From: Pseudomonadota bacterium
Lineage (GTDB): Bacteria > Pseudomonadota > Gammaproteobacteria > Burkholderiales > Burkholderiaceae_B
Length of the DNA stretch: 11,034 bases
Assembly: GCA_023432075.1 (NCBI GenBank)
Contig: JAEYVD010000762.1
Span: forward strand, 1-11,034
Direction: 5' to 3'
Shown one piece after another: positions 1 to 6,854 of the stretch. The position numbers were made by a program, and so were the translations under genes. Each line of letters begins with the position of its first letter. Within the stretch, counting starts at the first letter, position 1. The notes beneath the pieces were generated by a model. The model saw nothing but the letters and a program-made list of their open reading frames with translations. It searched no databases and was not told where the DNA came from.

Positions 1-124
1 CCACCCACTCGGTGCAGAACAGGCCAAGCAGGGCGCCAACCGCGCCGTACAGTTTTTCGCGTCCGTTGACGCCCACGGGCGCTGGCGCGAACGAGCCCAG
101 CCAGCGCTTGATTGCAACACCCAA
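1..124 (-). CDS. HPP family membrane protein, N-terminal fragment (cut by left edge)
   Basis: Only the first 41 residues are visible; the gene continues beyond base 1. The start chosen is TTG at 124-122, because GAGGAG lies 8 bases upstream and no ATG or GTG is in frame. The peptide shows a basic, aromatic start (KRWLGSF), then APAPVGVNGREKLYGA, then the beginning of a hydrophobic helix (VGALLGLF). This matches my memory of the N-terminus of HPP proteins (PF04982), which have four membrane helices and sometimes CBS domains. Some plastid and cyanobacterial HPP proteins carry nitrite; bacterial members are mostly uncharacterised. The gene lies downstream of the MarR gene on the same strand, 109 bases away, with its own palindrome in front (151-169). 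The family call rests on a short fragment and could be wrong. Confidence 0.62.
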   Translation of the reverse strand, partial: MGVAIKRWLGSFAPAPVGVNGREKLYGAVGALLGLFCTEWV

Positions 125-150
125 GACAATCTCTCCTCGCGACGCATTGA

Positions 151-169
151 TATGTCGCGGGGCGACAAT
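151..169. promoter_or_regulatory. Palindromic operator candidate upstream of the HPP gene
   Basis: The sequence is TATGTCG, five bases, CGACAAT. Its core is a perfect TGTCGC-GGG-GCGACA inverted repeat (153-167). It lies 27 bases upstream of the HPP TTG start. The half-site spacing and bases match the larger palindrome at 699-723 in the marR/clc promoter. Binding by the neighbouring MarR-type regulator is an inference. Confidence 0.5.
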
Positions 170-192
170 TTATCACGAGGCGCATTACCTGA

Positions 193-210
193 CGGCATGA
201 GCTTATGCCG
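193..210 (-). other. Small stem-loop between marR and the HPP gene
   Basis: CGGCAT and ATGCCG form a perfect 6-bp stem with a 6-base loop (GAGCTT), 24 bases after the MarR stop codon in the direction of transcription. No T-run follows on either strand, so it is not a convincing intrinsic terminator. It may be an mRNA 3'-end or processing hairpin, or chance. Confidence 0.3.
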
Positions 211-233
211 GACAGGCGTCAAGCGGAGGGGGA

Positions 234-686
234 TCAGTCCTTGCCGTTCTCGGCGCCCATGCGCGCCAGCAATCGCGTCAGAAGCGGGCGCATGGCGTGC
301 AGCTCTTCGAGATGCGAGGCGGACAGGTTTTCCAGCATGCGCTCGCCCTTGGCAGTCAGCACGACCTCGACGCGGCGCCCGTCCTCGGGGTCGGCTTCGC
401 GGCTGACCAGGTCCAGCCGTGCCAGGCGGCCCACCAGTTCGGCCGCCGTGTGCGGGCGGATCAGCAGGCGGTCGGCGATTTCGCCGACGTAGAGGCCGCG
501 GCGTCCGGGCGCGTTTTTGCGCGTGCCCTTGATGGCCAGCAACGCCTGATGCTGCTGCGGCATCAGGTCCAGGCCCGCGGCTGCGCTTTCACTGAATGCC
601 GCGAATTTTCGCAACGCATAGCGAAAGTCCGCGAGCAGTTCGTAGTCGGCGGGAGACAGGCGAGTGGGTGTCTTGGAGGCGTTCAC
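234..686 (-). CDS. MarR family transcriptional regulator
   Basis: A 150-residue protein, the usual size for MarR regulators, which bind palindromic DNA as dimers and often repress their own promoter and a divergent transporter gene. The recognition region is residues 66-90 (YVGEIADRLLIRPHTAAELVGRL). The wing follows at 97-111, with the typical DPEDGRR turn then VEVVLTAKG. Flanking helices at 14-35 and 118-143 fit the dimerisation part. The start is GTG at 686-684; the next in-frame Met is at residue 42, inside the domain. No Shine-Dalgarno is visible, and AT-rich -10-like hexamers (TATATT, TAGAAT) lie only 6-11 bases upstream, so the transcript may be leaderless or nearly so. It diverges from the ClC gene and precedes the HPP gene. 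The ligand is unknown. Confidence 0.9.
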   Translation of the reverse strand: MNASKTPTRLSPADYELLADFRYALRKFAAFSESAAAGLDLMPQQHQALLAIKGTRKNAPGRRGLYVGEIADRLLIRPHTAAELVGRLARLDLVSREADPEDGRRVEVVLTAKGERMLENLSASHLEELHAMRPLLTRLLARMGAENGKD

Positions 687-698
687 CGCGCGATTCTA

Positions 699-723
699 AT
701 ATATGTCGTGCTACGATATATAT
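699..723. promoter_or_regulatory. Divergent marR/clc operator (11-bp inverted repeat)
   Basis: The left arm ATATATGTCGT (699-709) and right arm ACGATATATAT (713-723) pair at 10 of 11 positions around a 3-base spacer. This AT-rich palindrome stands out in GC-rich surroundings and sits 12 bases before the MarR start and 46 bases before the chosen ClC start. A weak plus-strand promoter can be drawn with -35 TTCTAA (694-699) and -10 TATATA (717-722), 17 bases apart; the palindrome covers its spacer and -10. Autorepression and control of the ClC gene by MarR is the natural reading, by inference. Confidence 0.65.
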
Positions 724-769
724 GACTTTTCGCAAACTCCCTGCGAATACTCCCAACCTTTCCTTGATC

Positions 770-2575
770 ATGCCTCCCATTTCCTCTTCCGCCCGGCCCG
801 GACTGCGGCTCGGCGACTTCACCACGGACCGGCGCGTCGTCCTGTTGATGAGCCTTGCCATTCCTGTCGGCCTGGCCAGCGTCGCGGCCGCCTGGATCCT
901 GCTGCGCCTGATCGCGCTTTGCACAAACCTGGCCTATCACGGCCTGTTTTCCTTTGCTGACCTGCCCATCACCACCGGCCGTCTCGGGTGGGGATCGGTG
1001 GCCATCCCGGTGATCGGCTGCCTCATCATCGGCCTCATGGCGCGCTACGGCTCCGAAAAGATCCGTGGCCACGGCATTCCCGAAGCGATGGAAGCCATCC
1101 TGATCGGCAAGAGCCGCATACAGCCAAAGGTAGCGGTGCTCAAGCCCGTCTCGTCGGCGGTGTCCATTGGCACCGGCGGCCCATTCGGCGCCGAAGGGCC
1201 CATCATCATGACCGGCGGCGCGATCGGATCGCTGCTGGCGCAAACCATCCATCTGGACGACGGCGAACGCAAGACGCTCTTGGTTGCCGGCGCGGCGGCC
1301 GGCATGACGGCCATCTTTGGAACGCCGCTAGCCGCGGTGTTGCTGGCGGTCGAACTGCTGCTCTTCGAATGGAAGCCGCGCAGCTTCCTGCCCGTGGCCG
1401 TAGCCGCGCTGGTGGCGGCCGCGACGCGCGCCTTCGTCATGGAGCCTGGCCCGATCTTCGCGTATGCCGGCACGTTCGCCTTCACGCCGTGGCATCTGGT
1501 GGCGTGCGCCGCGGTCGGTGTGCTGGCGGGGCTTGGGTCTGGCGTACTCACGTCGCTGGTGTATGCGGCCGAAGACCTGTTCGAGAAACTGCCCATCCAC
1601 TGGATGTGGTGGCCGGCCATCGGCGGATTGGCCATCGGGATCGGCGGCCTGATCGAGCCCGCCGCGCTTGGCGTGGGCTACGACAACATCCGCCACATGC
1701 TGGCGGGCGATCTGGCTTTTCAGGCGGTGCTGGTGCTGCTGGTGGTCAAGGTCGCGATCTGGTCTATCGCACTGGGGTCCGGCACGTCAGGCGGCGTGCT
1801 GGCGCCGTTGCTGATCTTTGGCGGCGCGCTGGGCGCGCTGGCGTCGCCCGTACTGCCGCAGGCCGACCCGGGATTCTGGGCATTGGTGGGCATGGCGGCG
1901 ATGATGGGCGGCACGATGCGCGCGCCGCTGACGGCGACGCTCTTTGCCGTGGAGCTGACCGGCAACCTGCATGCGCTCTTGCCGGTGCTGTCGGCGTGCG
2001 TGTTTGCCTATGGCGTGACCGTGCTGCTGCTCAAACGGTCGATCCTGACCGAGAAGATCGCGCGCCGCGGCCACCATATCAGTCGCGAGTATCGCGTGGA
2101 TCCCTTTGACCTCTTGCGCGTGGGCGACGTGATGACCACACCTGTGCAGACGCTGCCCGACACGATGACGGTGGCGCAGGCCGTGACGCATTTCACCACC
2201 GCGCAGCCCGTCCACACGAGCTATCCGGTGCTGGACGCGCAAGGCGTCGTGGTGGGCGAGGTGACGCGCGCCGACACGTTGGCGTGGGCTTTGCAAGGCG
2301 AACCGGACGAACGGACGCTGGCGCAGGCGCTGGCCGGGCGCGAACTGGTGTTCGGCCATCCGGATGAGCTGGCCAGCCAGATCGCCGACCGCATGGCGTT
2401 GTCCGGGGCGGGGCGCGTTCCGATCATCGACCGCGATTCCGGCCGGTTGCTGGGCATCGTGGGCCGCAAGGACCTGTTCCGTTCGCGCGCGCCCCGGTTG
2501 CGCGAGGAAAGCCAGCGGGCGGCGTTTTTCCGCCGTGGGGCGTCTGCGCCGGGCAGGCTGCGCAAGACGGGCTGA
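770..2575 (+). CDS. ClC family anion channel/antiporter with C-terminal CBS pair
   Basis: A 601-residue inner-membrane protein that moves chloride or a similar anion. Many hydrophobic helices span about residues 22-420, followed by two CBS domains at about 445-505 and 515-570, which often sense nucleotides. ClC signatures are GHGIP (100-104, usually GSGIP), FGAEGP (139-144, with E142 as the external gating glutamate) and GVLAP (342-346). By my alignment with E. coli ClcA the inner proton glutamate position is Leu196 (after E195), and the central Tyr position is Leu426 in SILTEK. These changes leave anion choice, and channel versus exchanger action, open. The start at 770 places the N-terminus sensibly; an in-frame ATG at 722 would add 16 residues but lies inside the operator. 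Neither start has a clear ribosome site. It ends 10 bases from a convergent LysR gene. Confidence 0.93.
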   Translation: MPPISSSARPGLRLGDFTTDRRVVLLMSLAIPVGLASVAAAWILLRLIALCTNLAYHGLFSFADLPITTGRLGWGSVAIPVIGCLIIGLMARYGSEKIRGHGIPEAMEAILIGKSRIQPKVAVLKPVSSAVSIGTGGPFGAEGPIIMTGGAIGSLLAQTIHLDDGERKTLLVAGAAAGMTAIFGTPLAAVLLAVELLLFEWKPRSFLPVAVAALVAAATRAFVMEPGPIFAYAGTFAFTPWHLVACAAVGVLAGLGSGVLTSLVYAAEDLFEKLPIHWMWWPAIGGLAIGIGGLIEPAALGVGYDNIRHMLAGDLAFQAVLVLLVVKVAIWSIALGSGTSGGVLAPLLIFGGALGALASPVLPQADPGFWALVGMAAMMGGTMRAPLTATLFAVELTGNLHALLPVLSACVFAYGVTVLLLKRSILTEKIARRGHHISREYRVDPFDLLRVGDVMTTPVQTLPDTMTVAQAVTHFTTAQPVHTSYPVLDAQGVVVGEVTRADTLAWALQGEPDERTLAQALAGRELVFGHPDELASQIADRMALSGAGRVPIIDRDSGRLLGIVGRKDLFRSRAPRLREESQRAAFFRRGASAPGRLRKTG

Positions 2576-2585
2576 GGCGGTTCCG

Positions 2586-3491
2586 TTACGTCGCCGCGGT
2601 CTTAGCGCCCGATGCGCGCAGTTCCCACAACACGTCCAGCACGTGCTGCGTGGCCGCTTCCACTTGCCCGGCGCGAGGCGCGATGCCCCGCGGCCGCCAC
2701 AAGGCGGGCCGCACCGGCCGCATGATGACGCGCGGATCGGGTTGCGGCGCGGTCGCCTCATGCGGCAACAAGGTCGCGCCATAACCGGCAGCCACCAGGC
2801 TCTTGATGGCGTCGTTGTAGTTCAACTGGATGCGCGCGCGCGGGTTCAGGCCGGCGGCCATGAACCATTCGCCCGTCAGCCGCGACAGGCGCGTGCTGGC
2901 GTCGTTCAGGATCAGCGGCCGCTCGGCCAGCCACGCGGGCGTCAGGCGAGCCGGCGCTTTCCAGGTTGCGGGCAAAAAGGCCATCACCGGATCGCGGCGC
3001 CACGGGCGCAGCACCAGTCCCGTCATGGGCGGCTGGGGCAGCGCGACCAGTCCCACGTCCAGCGTCCCTTCGGCCAGCCTCAGCAGCGTCTCCTGCGAGG
3101 TCAGCACCGCCACCTGCACGTCGATGCCGGGGTGATCGCGGCCCAGTGTTTCCAGCGCCTGCGGCAGCAGATGCGCGATGGCCCCGGTCGAGGCCCCGAG
3201 CCTCACGCGGCCGGCCAGGCCTTGCACCTGCCGCTGCACGTCGTCCAGCGCCTGGTCCGCTTCCGCCAGCAGGCGGCGCGCCCGTTCCAGCAACGTTTCA
3301 CCGATGGCGGTGGGCCTGACCTGTCCGCGTTTGCGCGTCAGCAGCGGCGCGCCGACGCGGGCTTCCAGGTCCGACACGTGCAGGCTCACGGTGGGCGGCG
3401 CCAGGTGCAGGGCACGTGCGGCGTCGGCAAACGACCCGAGGTCCGCGATGGCGACGAGCGTGCGCAGACGGTCCAGGCTGATTTCGCGCAT
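2586..3491 (-). CDS. LysR family transcriptional regulator, divergent from argC
   Basis: A 301-residue LysR-type regulator. The N-terminal winged helix-turn-helix begins with MREISLDRLRTLVAIADLGSF, and the recognition part is at about residues 21-43 (FADAARALHLAPPTVSLHVSDLE). The linker helix and the effector-binding domain (about 88-290) follow. The start chosen is ATG at 3491-3489, because LysR proteins begin a few residues before this motif; an ATG at 3542 would add 17 atypical residues and lies in the operator-like palindrome. The Shine-Dalgarno is weak (GGAAAA). It is transcribed away from argC across a 167-base gap holding a LysR-box palindrome, the classic layout for a regulator controlling itself and its divergent neighbour. 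The effector cannot be told from sequence. Confidence 0.9.
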   Translation of the reverse strand: MREISLDRLRTLVAIADLGSFADAARALHLAPPTVSLHVSDLEARVGAPLLTRKRGQVRPTAIGETLLERARRLLAEADQALDDVQRQVQGLAGRVRLGASTGAIAHLLPQALETLGRDHPGIDVQVAVLTSQETLLRLAEGTLDVGLVALPQPPMTGLVLRPWRRDPVMAFLPATWKAPARLTPAWLAERPLILNDASTRLSRLTGEWFMAAGLNPRARIQLNYNDAIKSLVAAGYGATLLPHEATAPQPDPRVIMRPVRPALWRPRGIAPRAGQVEAATQHVLDVLWELRASGAKTAAT

Positions 3492-3540
3492 GGGGGTTTT
3501 CCGGGTTGGGTTTCGGTGTTGGCGCCGGCGCGCCCACGTC

Positions 3541-3557
3541 ATTCAGAGAAGCTGAAT
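3541..3557. promoter_or_regulatory. LysR-box palindrome between the LysR gene and argC
   Basis: ATTCAG and CTGAAT form a perfect 6-bp inverted repeat with a 5-base spacer (AGAAG), which gives the T-N11-A geometry typical of LysR binding sites (T3543, A3555). It lies 49 bases upstream of the LysR start and about 100 bases upstream of argC, a usual place for the recognition site of a divergent LysR pair. I found no convincing -35/-10 pair for argC. Confidence 0.5.
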
Positions 3558-3658
3558 TAAACGGTCATGATATTCGACTTTTCTTATCTGGCCGCGGGAT
3601 CGAAGATGACGTTCATTCCTGAGCAGATCAGGCAACGCCGAACCATCCGGACCGCATC

Positions 3659-4591
3659 ATGACCCAACCTCTAGTTTTCATTGACGGCGACCAGGGCACC
3701 ACCGGCCTGCAGATCCACGAGCGGCTGCACGGCCGCACCGACCTGCGGCTGCTGACGCTGCCCGAGACCGACCGCAAGAACCCGCAGCGCCGCGCCGAGG
3801 CGATCAACGCCAGCGACATCGCGATTCTCTGCCTGCCCGACGAACCGGCGCGGCAGGCCGCCGCCTCGGTCGTCAATCCCAAGGTCCGCATCATCGATGC
3901 CAGTTCCGCGCATCGCACGGACGCGGGTTGGGTCTATGGTTTTCCGGAAATGCGCGCCGGCCAGGCTGAGCGGATTGCGCACGCCTTGCGGGTCAGCAAC
4001 CCCGGCTGCTATCCCACCGGCGCCATCGCGCTGCTGGGGCCGCTCGTGCAGGCGGGGCTGGTGCCCGCCGACTATCCGGCGGTCATCAACGCCGTGTCCG
4101 GCTATTCGGGAGGCGGGCGTGCCAGCGTCGATGCCTACGAAGGCGCCGACGGTGCGCGCGGGCCCGCGTTCCAGCTCTATGGCCTGGGTCTGGCCCACAA
4201 GCACACCCCTGAGATCGAGCGGCATGCGGGTCTCACGCAGCGTCCGGTGTTCGTGCCTTCTTACGGCGCATTCCGCCAGGGCATCGTGCTGACCGTGCCG
4301 CTGCACCTGCGCCTGCTGCCCGCCGGCGTGGACGCCGCGGCGCTGCACGATTGCCTGCAACAGCACTACGCCGGCGCTGCCCACGTGCAAGTGGTGCCGC
4401 GCGACGAGGCGGCCACGCATGCGAACCTGGATCCCCAGGCGCTGAACGGCACAAACGACCTGCGGCTGGGCGTGTATGGCAATGCACAGCACGGCCAAGT
4501 GCTGCTGACTGCCGTATCCGACAACCTGGGCAAGGGCGCATCGGGCGCGGCAGTGCAGAATCTGGATCTGATGCTGGCCGCGATGCGTTGA
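3659..4591 (+). CDS. argC: N-acetyl-gamma-glutamyl-phosphate reductase, short (type 2) form
   Basis: A 310-residue cytoplasmic enzyme that reduces N-acetyl-glutamyl-5-phosphate with NADPH to the semialdehyde, the third step of arginine synthesis. The N-terminus carries the nucleotide-binding stretch [36 protein letters not shown] (80-97) and [10 protein letters not shown] (113-122, catalytic Cys117) are the dehydrogenase signatures, and [13 protein letters not shown] sits in the C-terminal domain. The length fits the type-2 form, clearly shorter than the roughly 340-350 residues of type 1. The ATG at 3659 is followed by a normal start, with only a weak CCGGA upstream. It stands alone on the plus strand, between a divergent LysR gene and a strong hairpin. 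It may be a second argC beside the main copy elsewhere; that is an inference. Confidence 0.92.
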   Translation: MTQPLVFIDGDQGTTGLQIHERLHGRTDLRLLTLPETDRKNPQRRAEAINASDIAILCLPDEPARQAAASVVNPKVRIIDASSAHRTDAGWVYGFPEMRAGQAERIAHALRVSNPGCYPTGAIALLGPLVQAGLVPADYPAVINAVSGYSGGGRASVDAYEGADGARGPAFQLYGLGLAHKHTPEIERHAGLTQRPVFVPSYGAFRQGIVLTVPLHLRLLPAGVDAAALHDCLQQHYAGAAHVQVVPRDEAATHANLDPQALNGTNDLRLGVYGNAQHGQVLLTAVSDNLGKGASGAAVQNLDLMLAAMR

Positions 4592-4605
4592 TGGGGCGTG
4601 TGCAA

Positions 4606-4636
4606 GCCGGGCAAGGCCATGGGGCCTTTGCCCGGC
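4606..4636. terminator. Bidirectional stem-loop between argC and the Bug gene
   Basis: GCCGGGCAAGGCC (4606-4618) pairs with GGCCTTTGCCCGGC (4623-4636) around a 4-base loop, with a single bulged T: a 13-bp GC-rich stem. It starts 15 bases after the argC stop and ends 5 bases after the end of the convergent Bug gene, so it can serve both. The T-runs are poor, so termination may be only partly intrinsic. Confidence 0.7.
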
Positions 4637-4640
4637 CCAT

Positions 4641-5630
4641 TTACTTGTCGAGCCAGGGCGCTTCCTTCCAAAGCTGGCGGAATTGCGCTTCACCCGCCGA
4701 AAGTTCCTTGGCGTATTCCGCGGGCGGCAGGTAGCGCAGCGGTGCAAACATCTCGCGGGCCTTGGCCTGGAATTTCGGATCGTCCACCGTGCGCTGGACG
4801 GCCGAAACCAGCTTCGTGCGGACCTCGTCGGGTAAGCCCTTGGGTGCGGCCAGGCCGCGCAGCGAAGCCAATTCGAAGTCGAATCCCTGTTCCTTGAAGG
4901 TGGGCACGTCGGGCAGCGCGGCAGAGCGGGTATTGCCCATCTGTCCCAAAAAACGCAGCGGCGTGCCGCCTTTCCGGTACTGAAGCGCCTCGCCCACGTT
5001 GATGGCGCCGATCGTGATTTCGCCGCTTGCCAATGCGCCACGCACCTCGCCGGCGCCCTTGTACGGGATGTGGCTCAGTTTGGTGCCAGACGTGCGTTCG
5101 AAGCGGAGCATGGCCAGGTGGTCGTCCGAGCCCGTGCCCGTGGTGCCGACGGTGACCTTGCCGGGGTTCTGCTTGGCATAGGCAGCCAATTCCGCCAGGT
5201 TCTTGATCGGGTTGTCGTTCAGCACCGAGAACGCGCCCGGGTCATCGATCAGGTTGCCGAGCAGATCGTAGCTTTGCCAGGTGAAGTCCGTCTTGCGCTC
5301 GATGGGAATCGTCAGCAGATTCGGCGTGTTGATGAAGCCAATGGTGTAGCCGTCCGGCTGAGCGCGCGCCAGTTCCGCAAAGCCGATGGCGCCGCCCGCG
5401 CCCGGCCGGTTCAGCACCACGATGCGCGCGTCGCCGCCCAGGTACTTTTGCAGGAAAGGCGCCATCATCCGGGCGACCAGATCGGTGCCGCCGCCAGGTC
5501 CGTACGACACGATCAGGTTGATCGGGCGTTCAGGATAGCCGGCTGCCTGCGCGGCGCCGGAAAACAGGGCGGCGCCTGCAAGCAGGGTGGCCAGGGTGCG
5601 CAACGTGCGGCGCTTGGTCTGTTGTTGCAT
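4641..5630 (-). CDS. Bug/TctC family periplasmic solute-binding receptor
   Basis: A 329-residue secreted receptor of the tripartite tricarboxylate transporter (TTT) type. A signal peptide is evident: basic QQQTKRRTLR, a hydrophobic core, and a likely AQA-A cleavage at residues 29/30. The family motif VSYGPGGGTDLVAR is at 41-54, NRPGAGGAIG at about 74-83, and HIPYKGAGEVRGAL in the second lobe. These receptors bind small carboxylates or related solutes between two lobes. The ribosome site is strong (AAAGGAG, 7 bases before the ATG). No TctA or TctB membrane subunits are in the window, so it is an orphan receptor, as is common in Bordetella-like genomes. It follows the hydroxyacid dehydrogenase on the same strand, 78 bases away, and may share its transcript. 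This hints at a hydroxyacid ligand, by inference only. Confidence 0.92.
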   Translation of the reverse strand: MQQQTKRRTLRTLATLLAGAALFSGAAQAAGYPERPINLIVSYGPGGGTDLVARMMAPFLQKYLGGDARIVVLNRPGAGGAIGFAELARAQPDGYTIGFINTPNLLTIPIERKTDFTWQSYDLLGNLIDDPGAFSVLNDNPIKNLAELAAYAKQNPGKVTVGTTGTGSDDHLAMLRFERTSGTKLSHIPYKGAGEVRGALASGEITIGAINVGEALQYRKGGTPLRFLGQMGNTRSAALPDVPTFKEQGFDFELASLRGLAAPKGLPDEVRTKLVSAVQRTVDDPKFQAKAREMFAPLRYLPPAEYAKELSAGEAQFRQLWKEAPWLDK

Positions 5631-5670
5631 GGTTGTCTCCTTTGGATGTTTTGGCGGTCACGGCCTGTCG

Positions 5671-5696
5671 CGTGCCTCTCGGCGCCGGCAGGCACG
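5671..5696 (-). other. Stem-loop between the hydroxyacid dehydrogenase and Bug genes
   Basis: CGTGCCT (5671-5677) and AGGCACG (5690-5696) form a perfect 7-bp stem with a 12-base loop that itself contains GGCGCC. It lies in the 78-base gap between two genes of the same strand, about 40 bases before the Bug start codon. No T-run follows. It could be a processing or stability element that sets different levels of the two proteins, or a weak attenuator. Confidence 0.35.
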
Positions 5697-5708
5697 AATG
5701 CCGCGTTG

Positions 5709-6761
5709 TTATGTCAGGTTGGCAATACGTTCGGCGGCCCTTGGCCAGACCTCCGGGTTGACGAGTTGCGGCGGCCGCTCGCCGCGCAGCATGGCGGCAA
5801 GCTGCGCGGCCGAGGAACGGGCGACGCTGCGGCGCGCTTCGTGCGTGACGCCTGCGGTGTGGAAGGTGGCGACGACGTTGTCCAATGCCAGCAGCGGGAC
5901 CGAACGGTCGGGCGGTTCCTGCTCCCACACGTCCAGCCCGGCGCCTCGCAGGTGTCCGCCCTGCAACGCGTCATGCAGCGCGCTTTCGTCATGGATGCCG
6001 CCGCGGGCCGTCGAGATGAAGACCGCGCCGGGCTTCATCGCCGCGAAGGCGCGCGTGCCGAACAAACCGCGCGTGGAAGCGTCCAGCGGGCAATGCAGCG
6101 AAACGATGTCGGACTGCGACAGCAGTTCGTCCAGCCCGACCGGTTCGGCGCCGCGGGCGCGGATGGCCGCGGCGTCCAGCAGCGGATCGTGGGCGATGAC
6201 GCGCAGGCCAAAGCCTTGGGCAATGCGGGCCACGCTCGTGCCGATCTTGCCAATGCCCACCAGGCCGATGACCGCGCCGTGGATTTCGTGGCCCATCAGG
6301 TCTTCGCGCGAAAAGCCGGTGTCATGGCGCAGGCGGTTATGGGATTCGACGATCCGGCGTTGCACGGCCAGCAGCAGCGCGTAGGTGTGTTCGGCCACGG
6401 ACTCCGCGTTGCCGCCGGCCTGGTTCACGACGGCGATGCCGGCCGCCGTGCAGGCTGGTACATCAATGGTGTCGTAGCCCGCGCCGCCCGACGACACGCA
6501 CACGAGGTCCGGGCACTGCGCGATCAATGATTCGCCGACAAACCACTGGCGCGGCAGCTCATCCTTGGCCGCGGACACATGGTAGGCATGGGCGGATTTC
6601 AATCCGGCTAGCGTGCGGGCGTCGTCGCCCTTCGCGGGAAGCACCGACAGCGCGATGCCGGGCGTGGCGCCGATAATCTCGTCAAATACGGGGTTCAGCC
6701 ACAGGTCCAGGCGAACAAGCCGGGCGGGGCGGTCGTGCGGGGTGAATCCGAAATCCGGCAT
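5709..6761 (-). CDS. D-isomer-specific 2-hydroxyacid dehydrogenase (NAD-dependent)
   Basis: A 350-residue cytoplasmic enzyme that interconverts a D-2-hydroxyacid and its 2-oxoacid with NAD(H). The Rossmann motif GIGKIG is at 169-174, followed by the nucleotide-binding edge strand ending AHD (190-192). The catalytic triad is visible: Arg253 in STARGG, Glu282 in DVWEQEPP, and His301 in ATFHTAG. The substrate-loop part VSSGGAGYDTID (89-100) is typical of the phosphoglycerate dehydrogenase/glyoxylate reductase group. No ACT domain follows, so a role as biosynthetic SerA is less likely. The ATG at 6761 has GAGG 5 bases upstream. It lies downstream of a LysR gene and upstream of the Bug receptor on the same strand. 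The exact substrate cannot be assigned. Confidence 0.9.
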   Translation of the reverse strand: MPDFGFTPHDRPARLVRLDLWLNPVFDEIIGATPGIALSVLPAKGDDARTLAGLKSAHAYHVSAAKDELPRQWFVGESLIAQCPDLVCVSSGGAGYDTIDVPACTAAGIAVVNQAGGNAESVAEHTYALLLAVQRRIVESHNRLRHDTGFSREDLMGHEIHGAVIGLVGIGKIGTSVARIAQGFGLRVIAHDPLLDAAAIRARGAEPVGLDELLSQSDIVSLHCPLDASTRGLFGTRAFAAMKPGAVFISTARGGIHDESALHDALQGGHLRGAGLDVWEQEPPDRSVPLLALDNVVATFHTAGVTHEARRSVARSSAAQLAAMLRGERPPQLVNPEVWPRAAERIANLT

Positions 6762-6813
6762 GTGGCCTCATCTCCAGTGGGTGTCCGACGGGACTCTACG
6801 CCCGCCAAAAGGG

Positions 6814-6854
6814 GAGATAAAGCGAATAATTTGCAGCTCAAAAGAATACTTTTG
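6814..6854 (-). promoter_or_regulatory. Candidate promoter and inverted repeat before the hydroxyacid dehydrogenase gene
   Basis: The AT-rich patch in the 132-base gap after the LysR stop holds CAAAAG-AATA-CTTTTG (6839-6854). On the minus strand a -35 TTGAGC (6841-6836) and -10 TATCTC (6819-6814) lie 16 bases apart, with the inverted repeat touching the -35. Both elements are modest. If real, the dehydrogenase and Bug genes have their own promoter besides read-through from the LysR gene. Confidence 0.3.

Noticed and set aside
596..769. Upstream extension of the ClC reading frame from 596 (58 extra residues)
   Set aside because: It would run antisense through the start of the MarR gene and the divergent operator, and the added residues do not resemble a ClC N-terminus.
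1787..2782. 331-codon minus-strand frame crossing the clc and LysR ends
   Set aside because: Low-complexity Arg/His-rich shadow with no family signature; it conflicts with two well-supported genes.
3492..3542. LysR start at 3542, adding 17 residues
   Set aside because: The extra residues precede the usual LysR opening motif, no ribosome site is seen, and the region overlaps the LysR-box palindrome.
3671..5041. 456-codon open frame on the minus strand across argC and the Bug gene
   Set aside because: It is a GC-rich shadow opposite argC and out of frame in the Bug gene; both real genes have clear motifs, and this frame shows none.
5070..6530. 486-codon open frame on the plus strand opposite the Bug and dehydrogenase genes
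   Set aside because: Composition is Gln/Arg/Ala-rich without domain signatures, as expected from the antisense of GC-rich genes.
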